Below, piece by piece: positions 13,442-24,380 of a DNA stretch of 64,000 nt. Position 1 is the stretch's first letter. Every line of letters begins with the position of its first letter. The notes beneath the pieces are model-generated. The model searched no databases. It had not been told where the DNA came from and was given only the letters and a program-made list of their open reading frames with translations. The position numbers and the translations under genes are program-made. The DNA is from Clonostachys chloroleuca (taxonomy: Eukaryota; Ascomycota; Sordariomycetes; Hypocreales; Bionectriaceae): contig JBANAY010000004.1 in assembly GCA_037952775.1 (NCBI GenBank), forward strand, positions 13,640,001 to 13,704,000. The letters run 5' to 3'.

Positions 13442-15319
13442 TTTTTCATCTCCATCGTTAAACTCGGCATTTCAAATCATATGATAGACCACATCCCGCT
13501 CACCAGAAGCTTTACCGGTCTTACTGCATACAAGCGGCGTTAAGGATGCGATGCTCCTGGCTTATTTTTTTCATACTTCCTTCACAGTGAAGAAAAACTT
13601 TATCGTTATCGCTTATGGCTCACCTAAAACCCCAAAGCCGACTAATGCTTTCACTTTAATTACATGGCGCTTAGTCTCCTCGAGGCGGCACATGTCGTCT
13701 CAACCGTCTTTGATCTGGTACACCATGAAGAGGAAACTCGGACTGGTCCAGACAATGATAGAGTAGGGAAGCTGCTCCATACCTCACACTCTTTTGATCA
13801 ATCACCACGGCCGATTGTGCTTTATCCGTCGGCCTTTCACGACGGAAACGATCACCCACTATTCTCGGGCTCGGAAACTTGGCATTTTATGAACACGCTC
13901 AATTCTTAGGCCATACAGCAACAAGTGTTGTTATAATTTTTATGCGGAACTGTTATAGCAGATGATTTAACATAGGTTGGCAGAATAATTTTTGTGGAAG
14001 GACTGGAAGAGTGGTGGTGGCGGTCAAAGCAGGAACTTGCCTGGCTAGATGACTTACTCCCTCTTCCGCGTCGTCCTCCTCAGCGTTGTGATTTTCCTCC
14101 AGTCAGTACTGTTCAAGCGAAGACTGAAAAAGTGAGAATTTCAACTCACTACATCCCCGAGCCTCTGGGCCGGGTTGCAAGAATGCGCGTGGCTTAGATT
14201 TTTGATTTGCAGCGAGCAGATTTATACGTTTGTTACTCATTGCTTCTTCCTCATTTATGGAAGACGAGGTCGCGAAAGGGAAAAGGATAATAGGGGCCGC
14301 CCATATGCCTATAGGATGGCAAACTTATAGGATGGCAGACTGGCTTTCTAAAAGAAAAAGAGTCCTCAAGGATCTTGGAATGCAAAAAACAATTGATTCA
14401 TCACTTACTTGTCCTGTCCCTTGTGATTACTGTGCTCTGGAAGGCTGCACCTCGTAGTTGAATTGCTCGATCCCGTTATGAGTAAGGAGGGATAATATAT
14501 ACGAAACTCGGCCGAACCCTTCCGCCAAATTCATCCTCGCTCTCTTGCTCTTCATTACCTTCGTCACCGTTTAACCTCGACGGCCTACCAGCCTTGCTAC
14601 GCCGCAAACGGATACGCATTTCATTTGCACTTGAGCTATCAACACACCCCCGATCTAGTGCCAACGGCGGCTACAAACGGCCAGCTAACAAACACGACGG
14701 TTGACCCCGTTGATGGTAAAAGCTTCCCAAATCCGGGCACTTTTGATACAGCCGTTGACATCCCCGTCTCCCGAGGTTTAAAAAAACCGGATGAAATCCA
14801 CTGCTAGGGCATTGTGGTATCATTCGACTGCTATTGGTAAGATTTCGCATCTCGACTAGTACATGCTATCACCTGTCTATACCTCGGCAGTTCCAGGTCT
14901 CACATGGGAAATGTATATAGATGACAGGGGAAAAAGCATATTCAGATGCAAGTGTATTTCTCAATAATTTTTTTTCATGTAAATTCGTGGTAAATTAGTT
15001 GGACCCCGTCCCTCTCCAGCAAGACCCCCGTCTGTAAGTATGTAGAAGAAAAAAGCGAAAGTCATTTGTACGTGTCAACTCTTCTTGTTGTACAGGAGAT
15101 GAAATAAAAAAGACCCGACTCCTTCATTATAGATGGCGTGATGATAATTATGATGATATGAGATGCAAAAAAAAGTATACTGATAATACTTGAACCAAGT
15201 CAAGATGGGTTGAATTACAAGTTTAAGTAAGGACGCGCTTGGCCGCAGCCTATACTATCCTGCCAGCAGCGAAACAGCCAAGGCGGTGAGAGAAATTGTA
15301 GATAAAGATTATGTCGTAA
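13442..15319. other. Intergenic, partly AT-rich, no supported gene
   Basis: This stretch holds the 3' ends of the convergent HMT1-type and ceramide synthase genes. It contains AT-rich blocks, notably around 13900-14000 and 14900-15240, and an imperfect 16-bp tandem duplication at 14310-14341. Short open frames are present on both strands but show no family resemblance. A decayed mobile element is possible, but I see no terminal repeats or transposase motifs. Confidence 0.5.
14310..14341. repeat. 16-bp tandem duplication (2 copies)
   Basis: TATAGGATGGCAAACT at 14310-14325 is followed directly by TATAGGATGGCAGACT at 14326-14341, differing at one base. It lies in the intergenic AT-rich stretch between the HMT1-type and ceramide synthase genes. 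Confidence 0.85.
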
Positions 15320-16675
15320 TTAGTTCTTGGCAGAGCCGTTGGTGCCGTTCTGGACAGCGCGTCCATTGGTCTTGGGCTTTGCTTCCGTAGTCTTATCCTC
15401 ATCCTCATCCTCATCCTCGTCATCGGAGCGATCGTCCTCTGCGACATTGTGGGCCACCATGCGATAGGCAATGCGGACAATGTAGAAGAGCCAGAACAAG
15501 TTGAGGGCTTGCAGGCAGATGAGCAAGGTGGAGGTGATGATCTGGCCGAGGAGACACTTGTACTGCCCACCTTCCCAGTCAAGCAAGAAGGGACCAACGG
15601 TGCGGTACTCGGTGAACAGAGACCAGATAATCTTGAGGTTGATGAAGTGGCGCAGATAGATCCAGGCGCCCATGAAGACGACGAAGAAGGGGGTGAGGAT
15701 GGCCGAGTCGAGATAATTGAGGGTCTTGGCGGTGGCAAGGAACCAGTCACTGATATCGTGCGTGATGTACACGGCGATGCCGATGTAGGTGAAGTGGAAG
15801 CGGTAGCTCAGCCCAATGAGCGTCAGGGTGGTAATATGGTGACCGACCAGCTCCTTGTAGTCCTTGCGGGGCTTCTCCATGCCGAGGACGAGAACAATGG
15901 CCTGCTGTGCCCAGTAGGCAGCCTGGAAGAGGTAGTAGAACTTGAATTGGGCATCGTGGGTCTTGTGAGGATAGCTCTCGTACATGCCGCGGGTGTTGAA
16001 GTACCAGACTGGCGTGAAGCTCATGACATACATGCCAAAAGGGCCAAGGAAGCTGAAGTAGACAGCCGTGTAGACTTGCTCCATGAAACGGGCCATCTTG
16101 TTCTTGCCGAGGCCAGCACGGCGACCCAATGGACGGATGATCTCCTGCATGACGAACTCGCGAGTAAACGACAGGACGACGGTGTAAAAGGCGACAAAGG
16201 CAATGTCCCAGAGACCCTTTCCGTAGTGTTTACGCCCATGCTCGTCGTTGAAGGACTCGGGGAGCTCGTAGGAGAGGAAGATGAAGCGGTGGACGGGGTT
16301 GGAAGGCGTGGGGTTGACAGCGTAAGCGAGGCCGAAGAGGGCGATGATGGTCAAGGGGAGGACGAAGGTGTGCTTGACCATGGTATGGCGGATACGGGAG
16401 ACGAGGCCGAGTTTTCGGCGGCGAGACACGCGCTTGCCATCCTTGGTGGTGACTACAGTTGCGAACGATGGAGAAGCAGGCGTGCCACTGGCATCGACGG
16501 CTTTGAGACTCAGCCGGCTGGTAGCCAAAGCTGGGGCTGTGTCGCCAGCACGGATGTCACCGCCTAGTGCACTGCTTCTTCTCGGATGCCTTCGGTAGGG
16601 TTTGGGCGGGTGAGAGATGCCATTGCTGTGCAGCTGGTCGGCAGATGTGTTGAGAAGGGGGAACGGTTCTGACAT
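15320..16675 (-). CDS. lag1: Ceramide synthase, LAG1/LAC1 family (TLC domain)
   Basis: This is an acyl-CoA-dependent ceramide synthase of the endoplasmic reticulum that N-acylates sphingoid bases. The single exon gives 451 residues. A basic, disordered N-terminus (RRHPRRSS, SRRRKLG) leads into several membrane spans from about residue 100. The diagnostic Lag1 motif is at about residues 276-317: it starts HHITTLTLIGLSY and continues ITHDISDWFLATAK, containing the paired His and the HD-SD residues needed for activity. The position often occupied by Asn in SYxxN is His here (SYRFH), a small deviation. The C-terminus is highly acidic, in part encoded by an (ATCCTC)n run at 15394-15419 on the plus strand, and ends in an Asn/Gly-rich tail. 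The start at 16675 is the first ATG of the frame. The family assignment is firm; which acyl chain it prefers cannot be read from the sequence. Confidence 0.93.
   Translation of the reverse strand: MSEPFPLLNTSADQLHSNGISHPPKPYRRHPRRSSALGGDIRAGDTAPALATSRLSLKAVDASGTPASPSFATVVTTKDGKRVSRRRKLGLVSRIRHTMVKHTFVLPLTIIALFGLAYAVNPTPSNPVHRFIFLSYELPESFNDEHGRKHYGKGLWDIAFVAFYTVVLSFTREFVMQEIIRPLGRRAGLGKNKMARFMEQVYTAVYFSFLGPFGMYVMSFTPVWYFNTRGMYESYPHKTHDAQFKFYYLFQAAYWAQQAIVLVLGMEKPRKDYKELVGHHITTLTLIGLSYRFHFTYIGIAVYITHDISDWFLATAKTLNYLDSAILTPFFVVFMGAWIYLRHFINLKIIWSLFTEYRTVGPFLLDWEGGQYKCLLGQIITSTLLICLQALNLFWLFYIVRIAYRMVAHNVAEDDRSDDEDEDEDEDKTTEAKPKTNGRAVQNGTNGSAKN
15394..15419. repeat. Hexanucleotide repeat in the ceramide synthase acidic tail
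   Basis: About four copies of ATCCTC (plus strand) encode alternating Asp and Glu residues at the C-terminus of the LAG1-type protein. The six-base unit keeps frame if copy number varies, so length differences between strains would be tolerated. Confidence 0.85.
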
Positions 16676-19600
16676 GGTCGATTGATCGTGCTCCGGCGTC
16701 GAAGCGTGTGTTCAGGAGGTGAACGTTGGGATGTGATGGCGATGGTAATTTCCCGGGCACCGTTAGCTGGGCGCTCGTTATCGGCGTGCCTTGGGAGGAG
16801 GAGATGTAGGATCCTCCACTGTGAACAACGGGGAGTCGTATGCGTGTCGTCGCGCGTCGTTCTAGGTGAGTTCGGAGCCGTTGTTGGGTGAGAAAGAAAA
16901 ATCAACAGGTAATCAGATATTTTTTCTCTCCTAGTTCTCTCGTGGCCGTCTGGGGATCTGCGACCACCAGGGGGGAGGGGGTTGGTGGGTTCTTCTAGGG
17001 TGAAACAGCCCAACACCGCTGGCAAATTAAACGCAGGAAATAAAAGAAGCTTGAAGAATCAACCCAAGAGCGGCGGTATGGGGGATGCGTATTATATGGT
17101 ACGGCGATGAGGAAGCGAGTTTAAAATACAAAGTCAGGGTGATTGATCGGTGATCTTCGTCGTCGCGGCCGCGAGATGCTGTCCGGTTTGCTCGGTTCGC
17201 AGACGACGCGGACTCTCTTAGTTCGCTCACTCGATCACAATTCGAGTTGGAAGGAATCCGTTTCGGCAGGGGCGGGAAGAAGCGTGGCGACGTCACGGGG
17301 GACAAGAAAATGGTCTGCCCAAGCGGTAGACTTTGTCCAATCCCGAGCCAGATTAGATCAGAGCAAGCCAACGAGACGGCGGAGAGCTAGACCCTGTTTC
17401 CAGCGCCGTTGTTTTTGGGTGGTAATTAACAACCCTGTCACGGTAAGCTAGATCCAACAGCGACAGGAGAGGGCGAAAGGGGGGGGGGGCCCAACAAGAG
17501 CGATGGATGTCAGACAGGTGATTGAATCGGATCAACACCATGTGATGTGATGTCGTTCTGGCTTCTTTTCTTCGTGGTCTCTATGATATGGTATGATGTG
17601 ACGAGCGATTAGAGATTGCAAGTATATCCCGAAAAGCGGGTCGCTCTTTCTCGGGTTTGACGCTTCGTCAAACACAAACGCCTTCTTCGGCTTCGTGGGC
17701 AGGAGCGGGACAAGTTGAGGGAAGGAGCGGGCGGCAGTTGAACTCTGAGGGGGAAGATGATCTATTCTTTATTCTCATTCTCTCCTCGGCACACGACGCT
17801 TCTTATATCTCTTTTTTCTCTTTTCCCATATTTCCATATTTTATTAGTGTTTTTTCAAATATCTCCAAACCATCCATCTTAGGGGCAGGGTGGAGGCACG
17901 GAGTCCGCTCTGTCTAGCTGATCAAATCTACCTAGGAAGGCGTGGAAAGGCAAAAACAGATCCGTCGCATAATTACCTTCTCTCTCTTTGTGAGCAAACC
18001 CCCGAGCCGAGCTTTTGCACTGAGCGCTGGACCCAACCCGAAACGTACTGCGCGAGTCCGAGAGTCTGCCTCTGTTTGTCGGAAAACCCACAGGAGAACG
18101 AGGTCGAGCGTCGGATACATAGGCGTCTATCCGAAAGGAGGCTTTTGCTTGGTTAATTTCTCTAGTTTCATCCAAGACGCACGTCCAAATTGGCCGTAAT
18201 CTGCCAAGGACCCCCGATGGCCGGTACCTCGCACTAGCTACGAGCTGCTTAGCAAACGCAGGTACCTATTTCTCTCTCGGGCAGGTCAGTCGTGCATTCA
18301 ATTGCTTTTTGACCTTTTCTTACTGTGCTTTGCCCCCCCCCCCCCCATAACTCCACCCGGCCGGGTCCAATCGCTTTGCCTTGTTCGCGGGACCTTTCAT
18401 GTAGGTGACACCAAAACCTCCCCATGCGGACGAATCCCCACTGTCATGGTGGTACTATTATGCCCGAATGTGCATGAGCCTGCGTCGTGCGACTTCCTGC
18501 CGAGATGACGGTTCACCCAATCAGCTGCGAGAGTTTCTGATCTTGAAGCTGCTCGCTCCCTGCCGCAGTCCCGTCGTTCCTGTTCCTGAAGGCCATCAGA
18601 GCCTCCATTCATAGCCAAGCTGCCAAGGAATGGATGAAAGTCAGGCGCTTGCTCGTCGGACAATCTGACTTTGCCCCGTCCCGGCGGCATGCTGGCAAAT
18701 CCTGACGGAAGACTATATTCCTCCGCCGAGACCCCTAGATGAATCCACGCGACTACCATCGCAATTCGCTAGTCTTCCCTCTGGTCCATCGTCTTTAATT
18801 AGCAGGCAGCGCGCTGTCCCCACGCGTCAGATGTGTCCACCAGGTAGGTGTCTAGCCACTGCTAGGAAGTGAATTAAGAAAACCCTGCGTCGAAACGTAG
18901 GTTCACTATTCGTCGGAGGCTTTTCGCGCTGCCGGCCGGTTACTGTATGCCCTAGTCAGGAACCGCTAGCATGTCGGCTGCCTGCAGTAGGGAGTTAGAC
19001 TACACGATTTCCAATTAACCCCTCCATTTGATGTCATTGGACGCCGACACTGATATTACTAGCATGTCTTGTTCGAACCAGGCGTTGAGGCAGGAGACTG
19101 CGTGGGAACTTTGAGGCAGGAGACTGCGTGGGATTAGGTAATAAACTCGGCATTGACGGAAACATTGAACAAGGGTTTGCTGTGAGACAAAGCCGGCCGG
19201 ACTCGCACCACCGGGTCGGGTGCTCGTGAGGGTAAGACAGAGAACGGCTTGCACGGGTTCACTCTGGAATAGTCGCGGAAAATGTCACACAATTTTTTTT
19301 TGCATGTATTCAATTTTGAGCCTCTGTCTAGGACTCTGCTCTCCTCCTCCCGGGGAAAATAAACGCCAAGAATGCTAAAACATGTCTTTGAACCACGATT
19401 ATCATGCCCGCCGGTCCTAATATAGCCAGTCCCCGTTATACAACTATGATACAAACATTTGACAGCCAGCCAACTTCTCTCTCTTTTTTGATCCGGACCC
19501 AATACCAATAACACCGAGCTGTAAGAAGTTGGAAGTGCCTGCACATATATCGTGTGTGTATAAAAGGGGGTATCAGAATGCCCAAACCGTCCATGGCTCT

Positions 19601-19796
19601 CACAGACTTGAATGAGGAGAACCATTGCCAATGCGTAAAATAAAACAAATCAGCTCCTAGCCTTAGCGCCGACGCTTACCCATGAATATTCGGAATGCAT
19701 TGAAGAAAACAAGACAAAAAACGATGTAAAATGGCGCCCAGACATGCATAATTTCCGTTTCCTGACCTTACAGTCAGGTATGGTGGTTTGTTTCTC
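16676..19796. other. Intergenic: LAG1 promoter side and palH 3' side
   Basis: I see no supported gene. The part next to the ceramide synthase start is GA/CT-biased, as in fungal leaders. Two long homopolymers stand out: G11 at 17479-17489 and C14 at 18333-18346. GGTACC palindromes occur at 18223 and 18261. Both genes point left, so this stretch should hold the ceramide synthase promoter and the palH terminator. Confidence 0.5.
18333..18346. repeat. Poly-C tract (C14)
   Basis: This is a 14-base uninterrupted C run in intergenic DNA, the longest G/C homopolymer I noticed in the window. It shows that long runs are not always collapsed in this assembly, although its true length is uncertain. Confidence 0.9.
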
Positions 19797-22088
19797 TCAT
19801 GTTGTTCGCGTTGGACCCGATCCGTCTTCAAAGTCACGACGCTGGTGATCAACCGAGGATGTATCCGTCATCGAATCATCGTACGAGTACTGGTCGTCGT
19901 CGTACCCGGCCCGGGCTTGTACACCAGGCCACAGCGGCGGGTTGTTTGATGGTAGAGAGTCGTGGCCCCGGGAGGTCATCGACATGACGCTTTGTCGCCG
20001 GCCCAATTGAGACATATCCCCAGAGGTGCTTGCGTTGCTTGCTCGATGTCCGCTGCCCGAAAAGGCAGCCTCTCTGTTGTTGTTCGTGCCCTCCTCCTCA
20101 AGGACCTGCTGTAAAGCGGCTCCCCTCCGAGCTGGAGCAGGAATGACTCTCACTGGAAGATTCGCTGTGTCTGTGGTAGGACGCATGCGATCTCGGATTT
20201 TCTCGGCTTGGTTGGCCGCAAAGTCTTCGAATCGCGCGCGTAGATCCCATCGTCTTACAGCGTCCAGTGCTCCCGGGGGCCTGTATACTTCCGGTTCTTG
20301 TGTGATCCTATGGTCCCCCCTGTGGACGAATCTTCCCTTACCTGAGTACGGTCTGGTATGGTACCCGGGGTTGCTGTTCGAGGTCCGGAGGGATTTACCA
20401 CCCCACCATTGGTAGCAGACTCAAGATCTGAAGGCCTATGCGACATGGATGAAGACCTAGGCTCGTTATGGGAGACCGCGCCTGATGTTATGTTCGGTAT
20501 GGCCGCTTCCTCACTGGTGTGGTTACTTAACGGGAAGCTGGGCTGTCTTGACAAATCCACCATGCTCTGTTGCGCCCCCAAGGGTTCTGGAGTCCTGGTT
20601 GTCGCCTCGGAAGCTGGTTGATAACGGATTGCGTACACCGTGCTGGCTGCGCTGGCGGTATCTGTTCTGCTGACGGGCGTTGCAGTCGGTACGGGTCGAG
20701 CTGGCCAGAGGGGGGACGTATGATGCCTCCCATCACTTGCATCTGGTGGCCTTCCGGATCATTGCCAGAGTGTCCCTGCCCGCGGTAACGGTTGGCGATG
20801 GCAGCGACATTTTGCCAGCCACCGGGGGAAAAGCCTGGGGGCCCAGAGCTCCCGTTTCCGCCTGCCTCGTTTCCGTTCCCAGGCCCGCCTCTATGGTTTT
20901 TGAATTGCCGAAGCCATGACGACTCCTCTGTGGCAGTGACCTCTAGAGTGTCGTCTCCATCAAAGACTTCCCTCCCGAGAACCCCGTCCTTCTTTTCCTC
21001 ACGTTCCAGAGCCTCGATACGTTCGACCCATTCCCACACAACCACACTGGCCGCCGCCGCACCGACCCATCGGACATAATCCCCCCATGCTGCAAATGTA
21101 GGTTTTGAGATATCCAGGATGAAGAAGACGACGGGAATAAGTACCGAAATAATAGACATAAAGGCCACGAGACACATGTTCTTCATAAGAGGATGATAGA
21201 AGGCGTACCGCTTCTTCATTATTGCATAGTATATCACCCAAGCAGCGTACAAGATCCCTAGTGTCAGTTGAAACAAATAGCTGAGCGCGGGTACTGGGTG
21301 AATAAAGCTATTGGGCCGGCTCGTGCCCGTCACGCCGTCCGCCGAGTAGCGGAAGCTGTTAAGGGCGGTAAAGATGACATCTAACGTGATGAGCGCGAAC
21401 GCCACCCATTTGATGATGTTCTTCTCCCGCTGACGGGGAAAGATGCGGATCAGAGTCTGAGCCTGGGCCAGCCACAAGAACGTATCGGATATCAACCGGA
21501 TTACTTTGAGCCCGAGGCTCCCCATGACCTCGATCTGCATCAGTTTTGCGTTCTGAATCCCCCATTTGTACTGTTGCTGAGCAACATTAAACGTAAGCGT
21601 GCTCGCCACCGTTAGAGAGATCGCGACTGTCAGAGTCGCTACTTTTTGTAACCACGGGCGCCTCCCAATATTGACATTGCTCGAAGTGTTATGCGCAAAC
21701 CCCCGCCTGCCCAGATACATGATCCCCCCGTCAAGAAAGGACTGGGGGGTGATGAACAGCATGACGACCAGCATGTAGGCTGTGATGGTGGTGGCCGCCA
21801 GGGCATAGCACATGGGGAACTGGGTCGCATAGAACGGATCGCGAAAGTCGGAGACCTGGTGGTTCTGCGACTCCGCGGCGGACGACAGGGTCGACTCATC
21901 GGTATAGCTTCCAAGCTCGGGAGTATCTCGCGGCGCAAAGTCGATCGTCGGGCATGGAATGTGGACAATGGCATCGTGGGTGAGGGTAATGGGTTCGAGC
22001 CCCCGCCGAGGTGAAGGATAGCGCTTGCCGGTAAGAAGGTTGATGCGCAGAGGGTCGGCAGCGCTGCCGACCCCCCAACTAAGCTCAT
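19797..22088 (-). CDS. palH: PalH/RIM21-type alkaline pH sensor, three apparent frameshifts
   Basis: PalH is the plasma-membrane sensor that starts the Pal/Rim cascade, leading to PacC activation at alkaline pH. The family core is clear from about residue 88: DPFYATQFPMCYALAATT, then ITPQSFLDGG, PWLQKVATLTVAISLT, TFLWLAQAQTLIR and VVWEWVERIEALEREEKKDG, carried by seven hydrophobic spans. The N-terminal LCASTFLPASAILHLGG, the middle TPVSRTDTASAASTVYAIRY and the C-terminal RRWDLRARFEDFAANQAEK lie in other frames. The switches fall at G/C runs 22000-22004, 20710-20715 and 20315-20320, and each is healed by one added base; the total then becomes 2,295 nt, or 764 residues. No intron with usable signals explains these jumps. 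I read it as one intact gene with assembly errors, but a real pseudogene cannot be excluded. Confidence 0.85.
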
Positions 22089-24380
22089 GGTTATGGCAAG
22101 ACGGGTGGTTGTTGGATAGACACGGCCGGTTTGCCGCTCGAGTTGAGGACAGCCACCCTGATCGAGGCGGCTGTAGCGATATGTACGGATAGCACGTGTG
22201 CTAGGGAAACGGTGCCATGGAAGCTAATTTTGTCGATTCGTGGTTGCGATCCGGAGGACTTGTGGAAGAATACGCGCGTTCTGCTACTTGCGTGTCGCGC
22301 CAAGACTGAGCGTAGGGACCAGGTGCAAGCCTTACGCTGCATGCGAAGGCTGGAGTCGCATTTGATGTTGAATATTGCCTGGATATGGAGCCGAGAAAAG
22401 ATTAAAGGAGACACTCAGAGAAGTGTAGTACCAGTAAACCCAAAGGAATAAGAATTGCGAGCGAGAGTGTCGGCAATTGGCGTAATGCGAGATTCGTGGG
22501 GAGAGATAATTAGGGGGGTCTGGATAGACACGGTTGGGCGTCTAAGCCACACACACCTACTTGCTCTTTCTAGCCTGGAGGTGGGAATGGACCAATATTT
22601 GGGGAGGCAGCGACACCTTGCGGGAAATTCGCATGCACCAGTTCTGCGTGGTCAACGAGAGTAGGTGAAATTAACCTTGTTGTATCGCTAGGCCTTTGTA
22701 AATTGAACAAGGATGGGAGCGGCGGGAAAGAGCGAGGAAGGAACGGAGAGGCATTGTACGTATGTATCTGCAGCAGAGAGGGGTTCATCTCTGGTTCCAG
22801 CTCTGCCAATCCTTGTTCTGCTGGACTCTGAAGCACCCGAGTCCGACCAGGACGTACCGTGTGTGTCTGACTCTCTCGCACAGTTCTACCCACCCACTGG
22901 CATACCTAATTGCCACCTAAAGAGAGCGGCTCCTTCCGTCCACACAGAAAAGTTATCTACGTCCATGCCTTGATATTCGTGAATACACGAATCAAGTAGC
23001 TGAGAATTCGGCACAGCTTTCAGGTCTGACTATTCGGCCGACAGATTGAATAAAAACAAACTAGCTCCCCACTTCTGATGCAAAATCACACCACCACATA
23101 AATCAAAAATATTCATGTGTCCATGGGGCGGCCGCATGACTCGCGGTGCTTAGTGGCTAGCGCCGGACAGAACACAGTGCGCCACACCCGATGGCGTAGA
23201 GGCTCCCCACCACCTGCCAATCCAGTAGCAGAAACCACCCAGCTAAACCGCTAGTGAGCCCCCCAATTGCCTGATTCTCCATTCTGTAAATAGGCCCCCC
23301 CGCCAGCACTGAAATAAAGTAGTAAGTATGCGCGATCCAAGATAAGCTCGCCCGTCTGCTGACAAACAAACCAACCTCCATCAAGAGGAATGTGTGAAAG
23401 ATTAAAATGGATGGACGTTTCTCACAGGGAGTCAGTATGCTGTTGGGCGCGTCGAGACGAGGGCCAGGTGTCGAATCCTGGCCCCAGCTGGTAAGCCCTT
23501 TTTGATCCTCTGCTCGCTTCGCCTGCGGCTCGGCAATCACCCACCAGCCGTCATCTCTGGGGCAAAATCCATGGGGGGTTGAGGACCGGATATCATGGAC
23601 GGCGCGGCACCAGGTTGGTTCAGCAAATCTGTATTTCCACGCCTCTTCTTGGCATCCCATCCTCTACGCCCTGTGCTTTTCGATCGCGTTGTACCCCAAG
23701 GGCCAAGAATTAATTATGCATGCATGTCGTTGAGGCTTCGGAAGCGTCTTGCCGCCCTTCTCGACGTCTTGGCAAAGCTTGTATCAACCCGCCGAGGGCT
23801 TGGCACTCACCAATCGGCTTTCTTGGTTCCAGCAGATGGCACCTCAATGTCACACAGGCAGGCATTAAAAGAAAGAGGGACGATGCATTATGAGGTACGA
23901 AATTTGTAAAAGTTTTGTCGTTGTGTTGATACTATCTGACTGCCAGCTCCTGCCGACAAACCACCTCCTCAGAATCCCCTGTTCTTTTGTCTCTAGCGAA
24001 TTAAATGGCCAGCCCCCGATGGAGGAGCCGTGCCTCTTGGGTATTTTTTATCCCCTGTTACAAAAAGATTATTTCATATGTATCATGTCCTTTCTTCCTC
24101 TGCGTCCTCCTCATGCAATGCTGGAAGATGATGTAAAAAAAGCAAAATGCGAAAACCAAAACTTGCGGTGAGAGGTGAGACAAGTACAAACGCAAGAGTA
24201 GGAAAGCATGTAATAGAAAGAAAGAAAAAAATGCCGAGTTATCGCTTAGGAAAGAAATGGAAAAAAAGTAAATGACCACTTTTGTTTGTTTGGCTTTGTC
24301 CCCGCTAATCTCTTTTCCACGTGTGGAGTGAGAGGAGTGTTAACCGGCTGGTGTCGCTATCATATCTCATGTGTGCTCCC
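22089..24380. other. Intergenic: palH promoter side and EDC3 3' side
   Basis: I see no supported gene. An 8-bp perfect hairpin with an 8-base loop lies at 23461-23484 and was examined as a tRNA remnant without success. AT-rich stretches near 24130-24260 fit the 3' end of EDC3. Confidence 0.5.

Noticed and set aside
13442..15319. Decayed transposon or RIP-mutated repeat
   Set aside because: AT-rich blocks are present, but there are no terminal repeats, target-site duplications, transposase motifs or a second copy to compare.
15449..16567. 372-residue open frame antisense to the ceramide synthase
   Set aside because: It is very rich in Asp, Glu, Gly and Val, has no family motif, and mirrors codon bias of the clearly real TLC-domain gene on the other strand.
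21990..22004. T-arm-like GGGTTCGAGCCCC inside palH
   Set aside because: It lies in coding sequence and lacks the upstream A-box and acceptor-stem partner.
23461..23484. tRNA-like T-arm (GGGCCAGG/CCTGGCCC hairpin with loop TGTCGAAT)
   Set aside because: The loop has eight bases instead of seven, no matching acceptor stem is found at the right distance on either strand, and no D-arm or anticodon arm is visible.
23157..23660. 167-residue minus-strand frame with hydrophobic C-terminus
   Set aside because: No recognisable motif, unclear start context, low-complexity Trp/Cys-rich composition and no flanking splice signals; most likely chance.
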